DNA of 64,000 bases from Agrococcus jejuensis (GCF_900099705.1 NZ_LT629695.1:2418001-2482000), one strand, 5' to 3'. Shown: positions 18,277 to 30,722, counted from the first letter of the stretch. Translations and numbers: made by a program. The notes: a model not told the origin generated them from the letters alone.

Positions 18277-18875
18277 TGTACGACGGCATCGTGCAGGAGC
18301 TCATCGACGAGCTGGGCAGGCTGCCCGGCGTCGGCCCCAAGTCGGCGCAGCGCATCGCGTTCCACATCATCCAGACCGAGTCGTTCGACGTCACGCGCCT
18401 GTCGCGCGTGCTCGCCGAGGTGCGCGACAAGGTGCGCTTCTGCGAGATCTGCGGCAACGTCGGCGAGCAGGAGCGGTGCATCATCTGCCGCGACCCGCGC
18501 CGCGTGCCCACGACGATCTGCGTCGTCGAGGAGCCGAAGGACGTCGTCGCGATCGAGCGCACGCGCGAGTTCCGCGGCCTGTACCACGTGCTCGGCGGCG
18601 CCCTGAACCCCATGCAGGGCGTCGGCCCCGACCAGCTGCGCATCTCGCAGCTGCTGCGTCGGCTGCAAGACGGCACGGTGCAGGAGATCATCATCGCCAC
18701 CGACCCGAACGTCGAGGGCGAGGCGACGGCGACGTACCTCATCCGCACGCTCGCGCCGCTCGGCATCACGGTCTCGCGCCTCGCGAGCGGCCTGCCCGTG
18801 GGCGGCGACCTCGAGTTCGCCGACGAGATGACGCTCGGCCGAGCGTTCGAGGGGCGCCGCCAGGTCACGTCCTGA
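18276..18875 (+). CDS. recR: Recombination mediator RecR
   Basis: A 199-residue protein that works with RecF/RecO to load RecA on gapped DNA. It has an N-terminal helix-hairpin-helix ([18 protein letters not shown]), then a four-cysteine zinc finger ([16 protein letters not shown]), and then a Toprim domain with [12 protein letters not shown] and [17 protein letters not shown]. The ending [17 protein letters not shown] is diagnostic. Length is typical. ATG 18276 overlaps the dnaX stop, and GAGGAGG upstream supports it. The gene converges on the permease gene with only 12 bp between the stops and no long hairpin. Confidence 0.97.
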   Translation: MYDGIVQELIDELGRLPGVGPKSAQRIAFHIIQTESFDVTRLSRVLAEVRDKVRFCEICGNVGEQERCIICRDPRRVPTTICVVEEPKDVVAIERTREFRGLYHVLGGALNPMQGVGPDQLRISQLLRRLQDGTVQEIIIATDPNVEGEATATYLIRTLAPLGITVSRLASGLPVGGDLEFADEMTLGRAFEGRRQVTS

Positions 18876-18887
18876 CGGCGGCCGGCC

Positions 18888-22890
<4,003 letters not shown>

Positions 22891-22900
22891 CGACCACGAG

Positions 22901-22935
22901 CGAAGGGGCGGGACCGTGCTGGTCCCGCCCCTTCG
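22901..22935. terminator. Bidirectional hairpin after asd
   Basis: Arms CGAAGGGGCGGGACC and GGTCCCGCCCCTTCG (15 bp) flank GTGCT, between convergent asd and the LEA-like gene. Confidence 0.8.
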
Positions 22936-22950
22936 TCGTGCCGTGCGGCC

Positions 22951-23247
22951 CTACGGCTGCTCGGGCGTCGGCTCATCGCCGCCGCGCAGGTCGTCGACCT
23001 TGTCCTCGACCCACTCGCGCGCGTCCTGCGCCCGCTCGCCCAGGCTCTCGCCCACGTCGTGCGCGCGCTCTCCCACGTCGCCGGCGATGTCCTTCGCCGT
23101 GTCGGTCACGTCGCCCGCGACGTCCTTCGCGCGCTCCGCGACGTCCTCGGCCACGTCCTTCGCCTTCTCGCCGATGTCGCCGGCGGTGTCCTTGACCCAT
23201 TCCGCGGCGTCGCCGATCCTGTCCTTCGCGTCGTCGAGGAATCCCAT
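22951..23247 (-). CDS. LEA-like amphipathic helical protein
   Basis: A 98-residue, highly charged protein. It is built of an approximate 11-residue repeat alternating Lys/Asp with Ala/Val (AKDVAEDVAERAKDVAGDV and similar) from about residue 5 to 85. The pattern predicts one long amphipathic helix or a coiled coil, like group 3 late-embryogenesis-abundant or CsbD/YtxH-type stress proteins. The tail is short and Pro/Glu-rich. ATG 23247 is preceded by GGAGAGGGGG. Such proteins are usually stress-induced and protect membranes or proteins during drying, but nothing in the sequence proves that here. Confidence 0.75.
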   Translation of the reverse strand: MGFLDDAKDRIGDAAEWVKDTAGDIGEKAKDVAEDVAERAKDVAGDVTDTAKDIAGDVGERAHDVGESLGERAQDAREWVEDKVDDLRGGDEPTPEQP

Positions 23248-23347
23248 GTCGACGCCCCCTCTCCTCGTGGTGGTCCGACCCTACGCGCGTGCGGCCCGCG
23301 CGTCACGGGTCGGTCGCCGCGTGACGCGTGGAGCGCACGCGCGCGGG

Positions 23348-23353
23348 TAGCAT
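23348..23353 (+). promoter_or_regulatory. -10 box of mqo
   Basis: TAGCAT ends eight bases before ATG 23362. No Shine-Dalgarno, so the mRNA is likely leaderless or has only 1-2 extra bases. Confidence 0.55.
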
Positions 23354-23361
23354 GGATGCCG

Positions 23362-24882
23362 ATGAAGACGATCGACGTGGCCCTGATCGGTGGTGGGATC
23401 ATGAGCGCCACGCTCGGCGCTCTGCTCCAGAGGCTCGAGCCCGACTGGAGCATCGAGGTCTTCGAGCGACTCTCGGAGGTCGCGCAGGAGTCCTCGAACC
23501 CCTGGAACAACGCGGGCACGGGCCACGCGGCCCTCTGCGAGCTCAACTACACGCCCGAGGCGGCGGACGGCACGATCTCGCCCGCCAAGGCCGTCGACAT
23601 CAACGAGCAGTTCCAGGTGTCGCGCCAGCTGTGGTCGACGCTCGTCGAGGACGGCTTCCTGCCCGACCCGAGCCAGTTCATCTCGGCGACGCCGCACATG
23701 AGCTTCGTGTGGGGCGAGGAGAACGTCGACTACCTGCGCCGCCGCTACGAGGCGCTCAAGGACGAGCCGCTCTTCGAGGGCATGGAGTTCTCGACCGACG
23801 TGCGCGTGATCCGCGAGTGGGCGCCGCTGCTCATCCCCGGCCGCCGCAAGGACCAGCCGATCGCGGCGACGCGCATCACGTCGGGCACCGACGTCGACTT
23901 CGGCGCGCTCTCGCGCCTGCTCTTCGAGGGCATCGAGCGCGGCGGCGCACGCATCCGCACCGGCAAGACCGTCGAGAACCTCTCGCGCGGCAAGGACGGC
24001 ATCTGGACGATCCGCCTGCGCGACGAGGTGGGCCGCACTCCCTCGCGCGTCCGCGCGCGCTTCGTGTTCGTCGGCGCCGGCGGCGGCGCCCTGCACCTGC
24101 TGCAGCGGTCGGGCATCCCCGAGGCCCACGGCTTCGGCGGCTTCCCCATCACGGGCGAGTTCCTGCGCACCGACGACCCCGCGATCGTCGAGCGCCACCT
24201 GGCGAAGGTCTACGGCAAGGCGAGCGTCGGCGCTCCGCCCATGTCGGTGCCGCACCTCGACACGCGCGTCGTCGACGGCCAGACGAGCCTGCTGTTCGGC
24301 CCGTACGCGGGCTTCAGCCCCAAGTACCTGAAGACGGGCTCGAACCTCGACCTCCTCTCGTCGATCCGGCTGCACAACCTGTACCCGATGATCCGGGCGG
24401 GCCTCGCGAACCTCGGCCTCGTGAAGTACCTCTTCGGCGAGGTGCTCTCGACGAAGGCGAAGCAGATGGAGGCGCTGCGCGAGTTCGTGCCGAACGCGAA
24501 GAGCGCCGACTGGCGGCTCATCACGGCCGGCCAGCGCGTGCAGGTGATGAAGAAGGATGCCCAGAAGGGCGGCGTGCTGCAGTTCGGCACCGAGATCGTC
24601 ACGGGCGCCGACGGCACGATCGCGGGCCTGCTGGGCGCCTCGCCCGGTGCGTCGACGGCCGCGCCGATCATGCTCACGATCCTCGAGCGCTGCTTCCCCG
24701 ACCGCTTCCACGGGTGGCGCGGCGAGATCGAGCGGCTCGTGCCGTCGTTCGGCACGAGGCTCAACGACGACCGCGAGGCGGCGCGTGCGAGCATCGCGCG
24801 CACGGCCGGCGTGCTGCGTCTCGACGGCGTCGCGGAGTCGGCCGTCGACGCATCCTCGACTCCCGATGTCACCCCTGCCTGA
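23362..24882 (+). CDS. mqo: Malate:quinone oxidoreductase
   Basis: A 506-residue FAD-dependent, membrane-associated enzyme that oxidises malate to oxaloacetate and passes electrons to quinone. This is the main malate-oxidising step of the TCA cycle in many actinobacteria. It opens with the FAD-binding VALIGGGIMSATLGALL. NPWNNAGTGHAALCELNYTP is an Mqo hallmark, as are LLFGPYAGFSPKYLK and the late GASPGASTAAPIML. Length is normal. ATG 23362 agrees with the -10 spacing; the longer frame upstream overlaps the LEA-like gene and is rejected. Confidence 0.97.
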   Translation: MKTIDVALIGGGIMSATLGALLQRLEPDWSIEVFERLSEVAQESSNPWNNAGTGHAALCELNYTPEAADGTISPAKAVDINEQFQVSRQLWSTLVEDGFLPDPSQFISATPHMSFVWGEENVDYLRRRYEALKDEPLFEGMEFSTDVRVIREWAPLLIPGRRKDQPIAATRITSGTDVDFGALSRLLFEGIERGGARIRTGKTVENLSRGKDGIWTIRLRDEVGRTPSRVRARFVFVGAGGGALHLLQRSGIPEAHGFGGFPITGEFLRTDDPAIVERHLAKVYGKASVGAPPMSVPHLDTRVVDGQTSLLFGPYAGFSPKYLKTGSNLDLLSSIRLHNLYPMIRAGLANLGLVKYLFGEVLSTKAKQMEALREFVPNAKSADWRLITAGQRVQVMKKDAQKGGVLQFGTEIVTGADGTIAGLLGASPGASTAAPIMLTILERCFPDRFHGWRGEIERLVPSFGTRLNDDREAARASIARTAGVLRLDGVAESAVDASSTPDVTPA

Positions 24883-24887
24883 CGCAG

Positions 24888-24931
24888 CAGACGCGTGAGG
24901 CGTCTGAAGCGGCGCGGAATCGTTGCGCCGC
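24888..24931 (+). terminator. Two small hairpins after mqo
   Basis: CAGACGC/GCGTCTG around GTGAG, then GCGGCGC/GCGCCGC around nine bases. Both stems are only 7 bp, so termination strength is doubtful. Confidence 0.4.
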
Positions 24932-24971
24932 GAGCGTGTCGATGCACGGGTTCGCGCGTCCTGCGCTCTAT

Positions 24972-24980
24972 TGTGGATAA
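24972..24980. promoter_or_regulatory. Perfect DnaA-box sequence
   Basis: TGTGGATAA is the exact complement of the consensus DnaA box TTATCCACA. It sits in a short AT-rich patch 41 bases before the response-regulator start. It is a single site, so this is not an origin, but DnaA could act on this promoter. Confidence 0.4.
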
Positions 24981-25008
24981 CTTCTGACGCTTGCTCAGTT
25001 ACCTGGGG

Positions 25009-25014
25009 TACGAT
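25009..25014 (+). promoter_or_regulatory. -10 box of the response-regulator gene
   Basis: TACGAT ends six bases before ATG 25021. Leaderless spacing; the -35 region is not clear. Confidence 0.6.
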
Positions 25015-25020
25015 CCCCAC

Positions 25021-25653
25021 ATGGCAACGGACGCGACGAGGACTCGGGGACAGATCACCCTCGGGATCATCGACGACTTCGCGATCCTGCTGGAGTCGCT
25101 CCGCGTCTGGCTGGAGCGGAACGCGCCGGATCTCGACGTCGTCGTGTGCGCCTCGACCTTCCGCGAGTTCGCGATGGACACGTCGTTCCCGCCCGACGTG
25201 ACGCTCATCGGCGAGCTGCGGCACGAGTCCACCACGATCGCCTCGCGCATCAAGGCGTGCGTCGCAGCGGGCTCGCAGGTGGTCATCGTCGCCGACGACC
25301 GCTCGGTCGACCACCACCAGGCCCTGCAGGCCGGCGCCGCCGAGGCGCTGCCGCGCAAGACGCCGATGCTCGAGATCGTGCAGGCCATCCGCCGCGCGAG
25401 CCAGCGTCAGGTGCCCGTCGTGCGCCGTGCGGCGCCGCTCGAGCGCCCGCGGCTCAGCCCGGGCGAGCGCCAGGCCCTCACGTACTACGTGCAGGGCTAC
25501 TCCACGCAGCAGGTCGCCACGGCCATGAACGTGAAGTACGAGACCGCCAAGACCTTCCTGCGCCGCGTGCGGCAGAAGTACGCCGCCGTCGACCGTGCGG
25601 CAGGCAAGCGCGCCGACCTCATCGTGCGCGCGACGGAGGACGGCATCCTCTAG
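25021..25653 (+). CDS. NarL/LuxR-type regulator with non-phosphorylatable receiver
   Basis: A 210-residue two-domain protein. Residues ~12-125 have the receiver fold (GIIDDF with the acidic pair Asp18-Asp19, and LPRKTP with the conserved Lys). The phosphoacceptor position in DVTLIGEL is Gly64 rather than Asp, and the conserved Thr/Ser in VVIVADD is Ala. It therefore probably works without phosphorylation, as shown for some actinobacterial orphan regulators such as BldM and WhiI. A Pro/Arg linker leads to a LuxR-type helix-turn-helix (STQQVATAMNVKYETAKTF). No histidine kinase is adjacent. The target is unknown. Its TAG stop forms part of the tdk promoter. Confidence 0.82.
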   Translation: MATDATRTRGQITLGIIDDFAILLESLRVWLERNAPDLDVVVCASTFREFAMDTSFPPDVTLIGELRHESTTIASRIKACVAAGSQVVIVADDRSVDHHQALQAGAAEALPRKTPMLEIVQAIRRASQRQVPVVRRAAPLERPRLSPGERQALTYYVQGYSTQQVATAMNVKYETAKTFLRRVRQKYAAVDRAAGKRADLIVRATEDGIL

Positions 25654-25656
25654 CCT
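25651..25656 (+). promoter_or_regulatory. -10 box of tdk
   Basis: TAGCCT overlaps the preceding stop codon and ends eight bases before GTG 25665. Confidence 0.5.
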
Positions 25657-25664
25657 GGTTGCTC

Positions 25665-26264
25665 GTGGCCAAGCTCTACTTCCGCTACGGGGCGATGAAC
25701 TCGGGCAAGTCGACGGCGCTGCTGCAGGCGGCCTTCAACTACGAGGAGCGCGGTCAGCGCGTGCTGCTCGCGAAGCCCGCGACCGACACCAAGGGCGACG
25801 GCGCGATCGTGTCGCGCCTCGGGGTGACGCGGGACGCGGACTTCTGCGTCGCGCCCGACGACTCGATGCTCGCCGCGTTCGTGCACGCGGCCGGCGGCGA
25901 CCCCGGCGGCGACCACGTGGCGTGCCTGCTCGTGGACGAGGCGCAGTTCCTCGGCTCCGAGCAGGTCGACGACCTGCTGCGCATCGCGGTGCTGCACGAC
26001 GTGCCCGTGCTCGCGTACGGCATCCGCACCGACTTCCGCACGCACGCCTTCCCCGGCTCGGCGCGGCTCATGGAGATCGCCCACTCGCTCGAGGAGCTGA
26101 AGACGATCTGCCGCTGCGGCCGCAAGGCGCTCTTCAACGGGCGGCGCGTGGGGGACCGGTTCGTGTTCGAGGGCGACCAGGTGGCGATCGACGGCGCTGC
26201 CGTCGCCTACGAGTCGCTGTGCGCCACGTGCTACCTGCGCGAGTCGGGCGGCGCGCTCGCCTGA
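25665..26264 (+). CDS. tdk: Thymidine kinase
   Basis: A 199-residue type II thymidine kinase that salvages thymidine to dTMP. It has Walker A GAMNSGKS near residue 9, Walker B CLLVDEAQFL, and YGIRTDFR, in which the segment after the aspartate contacts the base. A four-cysteine zinc lasso is spread over CRCGRKALFN and CATCYL. GTG 25665 is the only start that begins at the family's opening strand (KLYFRYGAMNSGKS). Length and domain order are normal. The gene is followed by a hairpin and tRNA-Pro on the other strand. Confidence 0.95.
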   Translation: MAKLYFRYGAMNSGKSTALLQAAFNYEERGQRVLLAKPATDTKGDGAIVSRLGVTRDADFCVAPDDSMLAAFVHAAGGDPGGDHVACLLVDEAQFLGSEQVDDLLRIAVLHDVPVLAYGIRTDFRTHAFPGSARLMEIAHSLEELKTICRCGRKALFNGRRVGDRFVFEGDQVAIDGAAVAYESLCATCYLRESGGALA

Positions 26265-26312
26265 GCCCGCGCCGCGAGGAGACCGGGTTCCCCGCAGGAC
26301 GGCCGGACGCGA

Positions 26313-26341
26313 AGAAGCCCCCTCCGATGGAGGGGGCTTCT
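26313..26341. terminator. Bidirectional hairpin between tdk and tRNA-Pro
   Basis: Arms AGAAGCCCCCTCC and GGAGGGGGCTTCT (13 bp) close a 3-base GAT loop. Confidence 0.75.
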
Positions 26342-26346
26342 GCGTG

Positions 26347-26423
26347 TGGTCGGGGTGACAGGATTTGAACCTGCGGCCTCGTCGTCCCGAACGACGCGCG
26401 CTACCAAGCTGCGCCACACCCCG
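26347..26423 (-). tRNA. tRNA-Pro (anticodon CGG), CCA encoded
   Basis: Acceptor stem CGGGGTG/CACCCCG, anticodon stem CGTCG/CGACG around TTCGGGA (anticodon CGG, reading CCG). The T-loop is TTCAAAT. Discriminator A is followed by a genomically encoded CCA, unlike the Ser and Thr tRNAs of this window. Confidence 0.95.
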
Positions 26424-26454
26424 GTGCTGCCGCTTCCGCAGCAACCTGTCCATG

Positions 26455-27378
26455 CTAGCCGATGCGACGGGCCTCCAGCGACACGAGCACGGCCTCGGGC
26501 GGCGTGCCGAGCCGGAACGGGGCGTAGATCGACGTGCCGATGCCCTGCGACACCTGCAGCGCGGCCTCGGCGGCGCCGTGACGCCACGTCGACAGGCCAG
26601 ACGCCTGGTCGAGCGGCACGTCGCAGTTCGCGACGAGGGCGTGGCCGCCGGGGATGCGCACCTGACCGCCGTGCGTGTGGCCGGCGAACACGACGTCGGC
26701 CCCCTCGTCGACGAGCGCGTCGAGGATGCGGCGGTACGGCGCGTGCGTGACGCCGATGGCGACGGGGCCGCGCGTGCCTGCGGACCAGTCCGCCTGCTCG
26801 CGCAGCACGCCGAGCGCGTCGCGCATGGCGTCGACGCGATCCCAGCCGTGGTGGGCGTCGTGCGTGCCGAAGAGCTCGAGGCGCGTGCCCGCGAGCTCGA
26901 GCGCCCGCGCGCGGTCGTTGAGGTCGAGCCAGCCCAGGTCGGCGTAGACGGCCTCGAGCGCGGCGGTGTCGAGGTCGGGCTCGCGGTGCGCGGCCCGCTT
27001 CGACGAGGGCCCGAGGAAGTACTTGAGCGGATTCTTCAGCACGGGGCCGAAGAGGTCGTTCGAGCCGTGCACGAAGACGCCGGGGATGCCCCGCAGCGGC
27101 TCGAGCGAGTCGGCGAGCGTCGGGACGGCGTCGCGGTGGCCCAGCGCATCGCCCGTGGAGATCACGAGGTCGGGCTCGAGCGCCGCGAGCGATCGCAGCC
27201 AGGCGACCTTGCCGTGCTGCCACGGCGCGAGGTGCTGGTCGGCGAGGTGCAGCACGCGCAGCGTCGCGCTGCCGGGCGGCAGGACGCGCAGCGTCTCGTG
27301 TCGCACGCGGAACGCCGTGCGCTCGACGAGCGTCGCGTAGGCGGCCGTCACGGCGCCGACGCCGACGAGCGCGCCCAC
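26455..27378 (-). CDS. Metallophosphoesterase
   Basis: A 307-residue calcineurin-like phosphoesterase of the YkuE/YaeI type, probably acting at the membrane. The first ~20 residues are hydrophobic (an uncleaved anchor), and the catalytic fold follows. The five metal-binding motifs are in order: LHLADQH, STGDALG, HGSND, VTHAPY and AGHTHGGQV. The substrate is unknown; relatives hydrolyse UDP-diacylglucosamine or act as phosphodiesterases. It begins 28 bases after the PBP stop on the same strand, so the two are likely co-transcribed. The GTG start has no convincing Shine-Dalgarno, so the exact start is uncertain. Confidence 0.88.
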   Translation of the reverse strand: MGALVGVGAVTAAYATLVERTAFRVRHETLRVLPPGSATLRVLHLADQHLAPWQHGKVAWLRSLAALEPDLVISTGDALGHRDAVPTLADSLEPLRGIPGVFVHGSNDLFGPVLKNPLKYFLGPSSKRAAHREPDLDTAALEAVYADLGWLDLNDRARALELAGTRLELFGTHDAHHGWDRVDAMRDALGVLREQADWSAGTRGPVAIGVTHAPYRRILDALVDEGADVVFAGHTHGGQVRIPGGHALVANCDVPLDQASGLSTWRHGAAEAALQVSQGIGTSIYAPFRLGTPPEAVLVSLEARRIG

Positions 27379-27406
27379 GGCGATGCCGAGGGCGCGCCCG
27401 GGAGCG

Positions 27407-29995
27407 TCAGCAGCCAGGATCCTGCCCGTCGCGCTGGGCGCCGACGACGATCGACACCGGCGACGACGTTGGGCCGTTCGTGCCCGGATCGGGGTTCTGG
27501 TCGAGCACCTGGCAACGTTGGCCGTTGCCGGCCTGGGCCCACGTGATCTGCAGGTTCGCGGGGTCGAACCCGGCGGCGGTCATCGACGATCTCGCATCGC
27601 CGAGCGACTGCCCCTCGAGATCGGGGATCGCCGAGTCCGGTGGCGCGTACTGCGAGCCATCGCTGATCAGCAGCGTCACCGACGTCTCGGGCAGCACGAG
27701 CGAGCCGGCGCCCGGCGACGTGTACTCGACGCGGCCGGCCTCCTGCGCGCCCGCGACCGTCGAGCCGACGACCACCGAGAAGCCGGCGCCCTCGAGCGTC
27801 GCACGCGCCTCGTCGGGCGTCATCGAGGCCACGTTGGGCAGCGCGACGGCGTTGCCCTGCAGCGTCTCGGCGTCGGGCTGCAGGAACTGGCCACCGGGGT
27901 AGCGCTCGAGGGCCGAGGCCATGACGCCCGTGAAGACCGACGATCTGACGTTCCACATCGCTCTGCCGCCGAGGCCGAAGATGCCGACCTGGCCGCGGAT
28001 GTTGCCGACCCAGACGCTCGTCGCGACCGTCGAGGAGGCGCCGTTGACCCAGGTCTGCACGACGTTGTCGTTCGTGCCCGTCTTCGAGATGACGGGGGCC
28101 GAGCCCGGCGGGTTGTTCAGCGGGTTGCGGTTCGTGACCTCCTGCAGCACGAACTGCATGACCGAGGCGACCTCGGGCGTGATGGCCTGCTCGCAGTCCT
28201 GCGCCGGCGGCTGCAGCTCGGTGCCGTCGCGGGCGACGATGCGGTCGATCGCGATGGGCTCGCAGTGCACGCCGCCGTTGGCGATCGTCTGGAAGGCCTC
28301 CGCCATGCCCATGGGCGTGACGTTCGTCGAGCCACCGATGAGGGCCGAGGCGCCGATGTCGCCGCGGTCGATGTACCGCTGGTCGAGGAACGAGCCGCCC
28401 TCGGCAGGCGTCGTGCCCATCGACTCGGCCGTCTCGAGCACGTCGCACACGTCGAGGCGCGTGCCCATCTCGATCGTGCCCGTGTTGAGCGAGTTCACGA
28501 AGATGTCGGTCACGGTCGAGCGGCTCGAGTTGAGGCCCTCGTTGTTCTGCGGGTCGAAGCGCGACGGACCCACGCAGGTCGGCACGGTGCGCTCGTGGCG
28601 CGACGTGTCGAGCGACGTGTTCACCGAGTAGCCGGCCTGGATCCACGCCGCGAGCGTGAAGATCTTGAAGCCGGAGCCCGGCTGGAAGCCGTTGCCGCCG
28701 CCGTACTCGGGGCCGACGTTGAAGTTGATGCCCGTCTCGGTGAGGGGATCGTGCGCCTCGGTGTCGTCGTAGTCCTTGTTCTGGGCCATCGCCAGCACCC
28801 TGCCGGTCGACACCTCCAGCATCGTCACGGCGCCGCCGTACTCGAGGCGCGTCTCGTTGTTCGGCACGTACTCGTCGAGCGTGGCCTGCACCTCCTCGTT
28901 CAGGCCGACGTCGATCGACGTGAAGATCGACATGCCGCCGAGGGCGAGGGTGCGGGTGGCGGCCTCGCGGTCGCCGCCGAGGATGTACGAGCCGTCTGCC
29001 TGCGGATTCTGCAGCAGCTCGGTCACGTAGTCGCAGAAGAAGCCCGTGGAGCCGTAGTACGACGCGATGCAGCCGTTCTGCGCGGGCTGGATGTTCATGT
29101 ACGCCTCGTCGACGGGCGTCGCGACGGCCTCGTCGTGCTGCTCCTGCGTGATGTAGCCCACGTCGAGCATCGCGTCGATGATGTAGTTGCGACGCACCTC
29201 GTTGCGCTCGTAGTTGTCGGGCGAGAAGAGGTTGAGCGTCGACGGGTTCTGCACGATCGTCATGATCGACGCGGCCTGCGCGATCGAGAGCTGGCTCGCA
29301 TCGATGCCGAAGTAGCGCTGCGCCGCGGCCTGGATGCCGTACGTCGCGTTGCCGAAGTTCGCGATGTTCAGGTACGCCGCGAGGATCTCGTTCTTCGTGT
29401 AGCGCTGCTCGAGGCCGATCGCGAACCGCATCTCCTGCAGCTTGCGACCGTACGAGTCGGTCGTCTGGTCGGCGCACAGCTCGGGGTCGTAGCGCTCGTC
29501 GGTCTCGGGGTCGACGATCTGGCACGCCACCTCGACGATCTGCTGGCGCACGAGCTGCATCGTGAGGCTCGACGCGCCACCCGATCCGCCCGTGACCTGG
29601 CCGAGCGCCGCACGCGCGATCGACGGGGCGTCGACGCCGCCGTGGTCGTAGAAGCGGCGGTCCTCGCCGGCGATGGCGGCGAGCGGTGCCCACTGGCCGG
29701 CCTGCGACAGGGTGATGATCTCGCGGTTCTGGCTGTAGAACTCCGCGATCGGCACGGCGTTGCCGTCGAGCGTGCCGTAGATCGTCGAGACCTCCGACTG
29801 CTCGTCGATCTGCGCGAACTCCGGCAGGTTCTCGAAGATGTCGAGCCCGCTGTTCGCGGTGCTGGACGCGACGGCGACGGCGGGGGTGACGGTGGCGCTC
29901 ACGAGGAGGCCGGCGACGACCGAGAAGCCGATCAGGCCGAGGAGGCTCCCGAGCAGGGAGCCCGGCGCGTGCTTGGCAGACGTACGGGCTGGCAT
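27407..29995 (-). CDS. Bifunctional penicillin-binding protein with PASTA domains
   Basis: An 862-residue class A PBP that polymerises and cross-links peptidoglycan. A membrane helix at about 14-38 is followed by the GT51 transglycosylase domain with catalytic Glu111 in EDRRFYDHGG. The transpeptidase has its three active-site motifs: SGFK (Ser441-Lys444), SLN (502-504) and KTG (638-640). Two C-terminal PASTA domains lie at about 725-790 and 795-860 (LPNVASMTPDEARATLEGAG, IPDLEGQSLGDARSSMTAAG). It is the PonA1/PonA2 type of actinobacteria. ATG 29995 follows a TACCCT box by seven bases, so it is probably leaderless. It is divergent from DUF4177-RidA, a common actinobacterial arrangement. Confidence 0.95.
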   Translation of the reverse strand: MPARTSAKHAPGSLLGSLLGLIGFSVVAGLLVSATVTPAVAVASSTANSGLDIFENLPEFAQIDEQSEVSTIYGTLDGNAVPIAEFYSQNREIITLSQAGQWAPLAAIAGEDRRFYDHGGVDAPSIARAALGQVTGGSGGASSLTMQLVRQQIVEVACQIVDPETDERYDPELCADQTTDSYGRKLQEMRFAIGLEQRYTKNEILAAYLNIANFGNATYGIQAAAQRYFGIDASQLSIAQAASIMTIVQNPSTLNLFSPDNYERNEVRRNYIIDAMLDVGYITQEQHDEAVATPVDEAYMNIQPAQNGCIASYYGSTGFFCDYVTELLQNPQADGSYILGGDREAATRTLALGGMSIFTSIDVGLNEEVQATLDEYVPNNETRLEYGGAVTMLEVSTGRVLAMAQNKDYDDTEAHDPLTETGINFNVGPEYGGGNGFQPGSGFKIFTLAAWIQAGYSVNTSLDTSRHERTVPTCVGPSRFDPQNNEGLNSSRSTVTDIFVNSLNTGTIEMGTRLDVCDVLETAESMGTTPAEGGSFLDQRYIDRGDIGASALIGGSTNVTPMGMAEAFQTIANGGVHCEPIAIDRIVARDGTELQPPAQDCEQAITPEVASVMQFVLQEVTNRNPLNNPPGSAPVISKTGTNDNVVQTWVNGASSTVATSVWVGNIRGQVGIFGLGGRAMWNVRSSVFTGVMASALERYPGGQFLQPDAETLQGNAVALPNVASMTPDEARATLEGAGFSVVVGSTVAGAQEAGRVEYTSPGAGSLVLPETSVTLLISDGSQYAPPDSAIPDLEGQSLGDARSSMTAAGFDPANLQITWAQAGNGQRCQVLDQNPDPGTNGPTSSPVSIVVGAQRDGQDPGC

Positions 29996-30002
29996 GCTAG
30001 CG

Positions 30003-30008
30003 AGGGTA
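30003..30008 (-). promoter_or_regulatory. -10 box of the PBP gene
   Basis: On the minus strand TACCCT ends seven bases before ATG 29995. There is no Shine-Dalgarno between them. Confidence 0.55.
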
Positions 30009-30048
30009 CGGCACCCATCTATGAACGCCCGCGAGGCGAGGAGGCCCC

Positions 30049-30201
30049 ATGACGACCTGGGAGTACGCGACGACACCGCTCCTCATCCACAAGGAGACGG
30101 CGATCCTCAACAACTGGGGCGCCGACGGATGGGAGCTCGTGCACATCGCCATGGGCGCCGAGGGCGGTCTCATCGCCTTCCTGAAGCGGCCGAAGGCGTG
30201 A
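30049..30201 (+). CDS. DUF4177-type small protein
   Basis: A 50-residue protein (opening TTWEYATTPLLIHKETAIL, then NNWGADGWELVHI) with the W-E-Y...GWELV pattern of DUF4177 proteins, which are small beta-sheet proteins of unknown function. AGGAGG lies five bases before ATG 30049. The stop overlaps the RidA start (GTGA), so the two are coupled. In many actinobacteria this gene sits between a class A PBP and RidA, exactly as here. No enzymatic residue is evident. Confidence 0.8.
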   Translation: MTTWEYATTPLLIHKETAILNNWGADGWELVHIAMGAEGGLIAFLKRPKA

Positions 30202-30656
30202 GCGTCGCCGCTCGCCTGACCGAGCTCGGGCTCTCGCTCCCCGCCGTCGCAGCCCCCGTCGCGGCCTACGTGCCCGCCGTCGTCTCCGGCAACCTCGTCT
30301 TCACGTCGGGCCAGCTGCCCTTCGTCGACGGCGCACTGCCCGCCGCAGGCAAGGTCGGCGCCGAGGTGTCGGCCGAGGATGCCAAGGGCTACGCGGCCAC
30401 GTGCATCCTCAACGCCCTCGCGGCCGTCGAGGCGCAGATCGGCTCGCTCGACCGCGTGACGCGCATCGTGAAGGTCACGGGCTTCGTGGCGAGCGCCTCC
30501 GGATTCTCGGGCCAGCCGGGCGTCGTGAACGGCGCCTCGGAGCTGCTCGGCGAGATCCTGGGCGACGCGGGCGTGCACGCCCGCTCGGCCGTGGGCGTCG
30601 CGGAGCTGCCGCTGAACGCGCCGGTCGAGATCGAGCTCATCGCCGAGTTCGCCTAG
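30198..30656 (+). CDS. RidA family protein
   Basis: A 152-residue protein of the YjgF/YER057c/UK114 family (YjgH-like longer branch). It likely forms a trimer that hydrolyses reactive enamines/imines from amino-acid metabolism. SGNLVFTSGQLPFVDG and the HARSAVGVAELPLNAPVEIELIAEF ending match the family; the usual catalytic Arg of the Rid subfamily is replaced in the ending by SAVGV. It may therefore lack classical RidA deaminase activity. GTG 30198 overlaps the preceding stop. A long palindrome separates it from convergent acs. Confidence 0.85.
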   Translation: MSVAARLTELGLSLPAVAAPVAAYVPAVVSGNLVFTSGQLPFVDGALPAAGKVGAEVSAEDAKGYAATCILNALAAVEAQIGSLDRVTRIVKVTGFVASASGFSGQPGVVNGASELLGEILGDAGVHARSAVGVAELPLNAPVEIELIAEFA

Positions 30657-30664
30657 CCACCAAG

Positions 30665-30716
30665 AGTTGAGGGTTTCGGCCCGATGTGACCTCACATCGG
30701 GCCGAAACCCTCAACT
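30665..30716. repeat. Dispersed palindrome, family A copy 1
   Basis: Two perfectly complementary 25-base arms (30665-30689, 30692-30716) around CC. The left arm begins AGTTGAGGGTTTCGGCCC. It lies between the convergent RidA and acs genes. A second copy with two wobble-compatible changes is at 58416-58465. It is probably a bidirectional terminator made from a dispersed repeat. Confidence 0.85.
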
Positions 30717-30722
30717 GTCTCG

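Noticed and set aside
24972..24980. Possible replication origin at the DnaA box
   Set aside because: Only one box, with no cluster and no dnaA/dnaN nearby.
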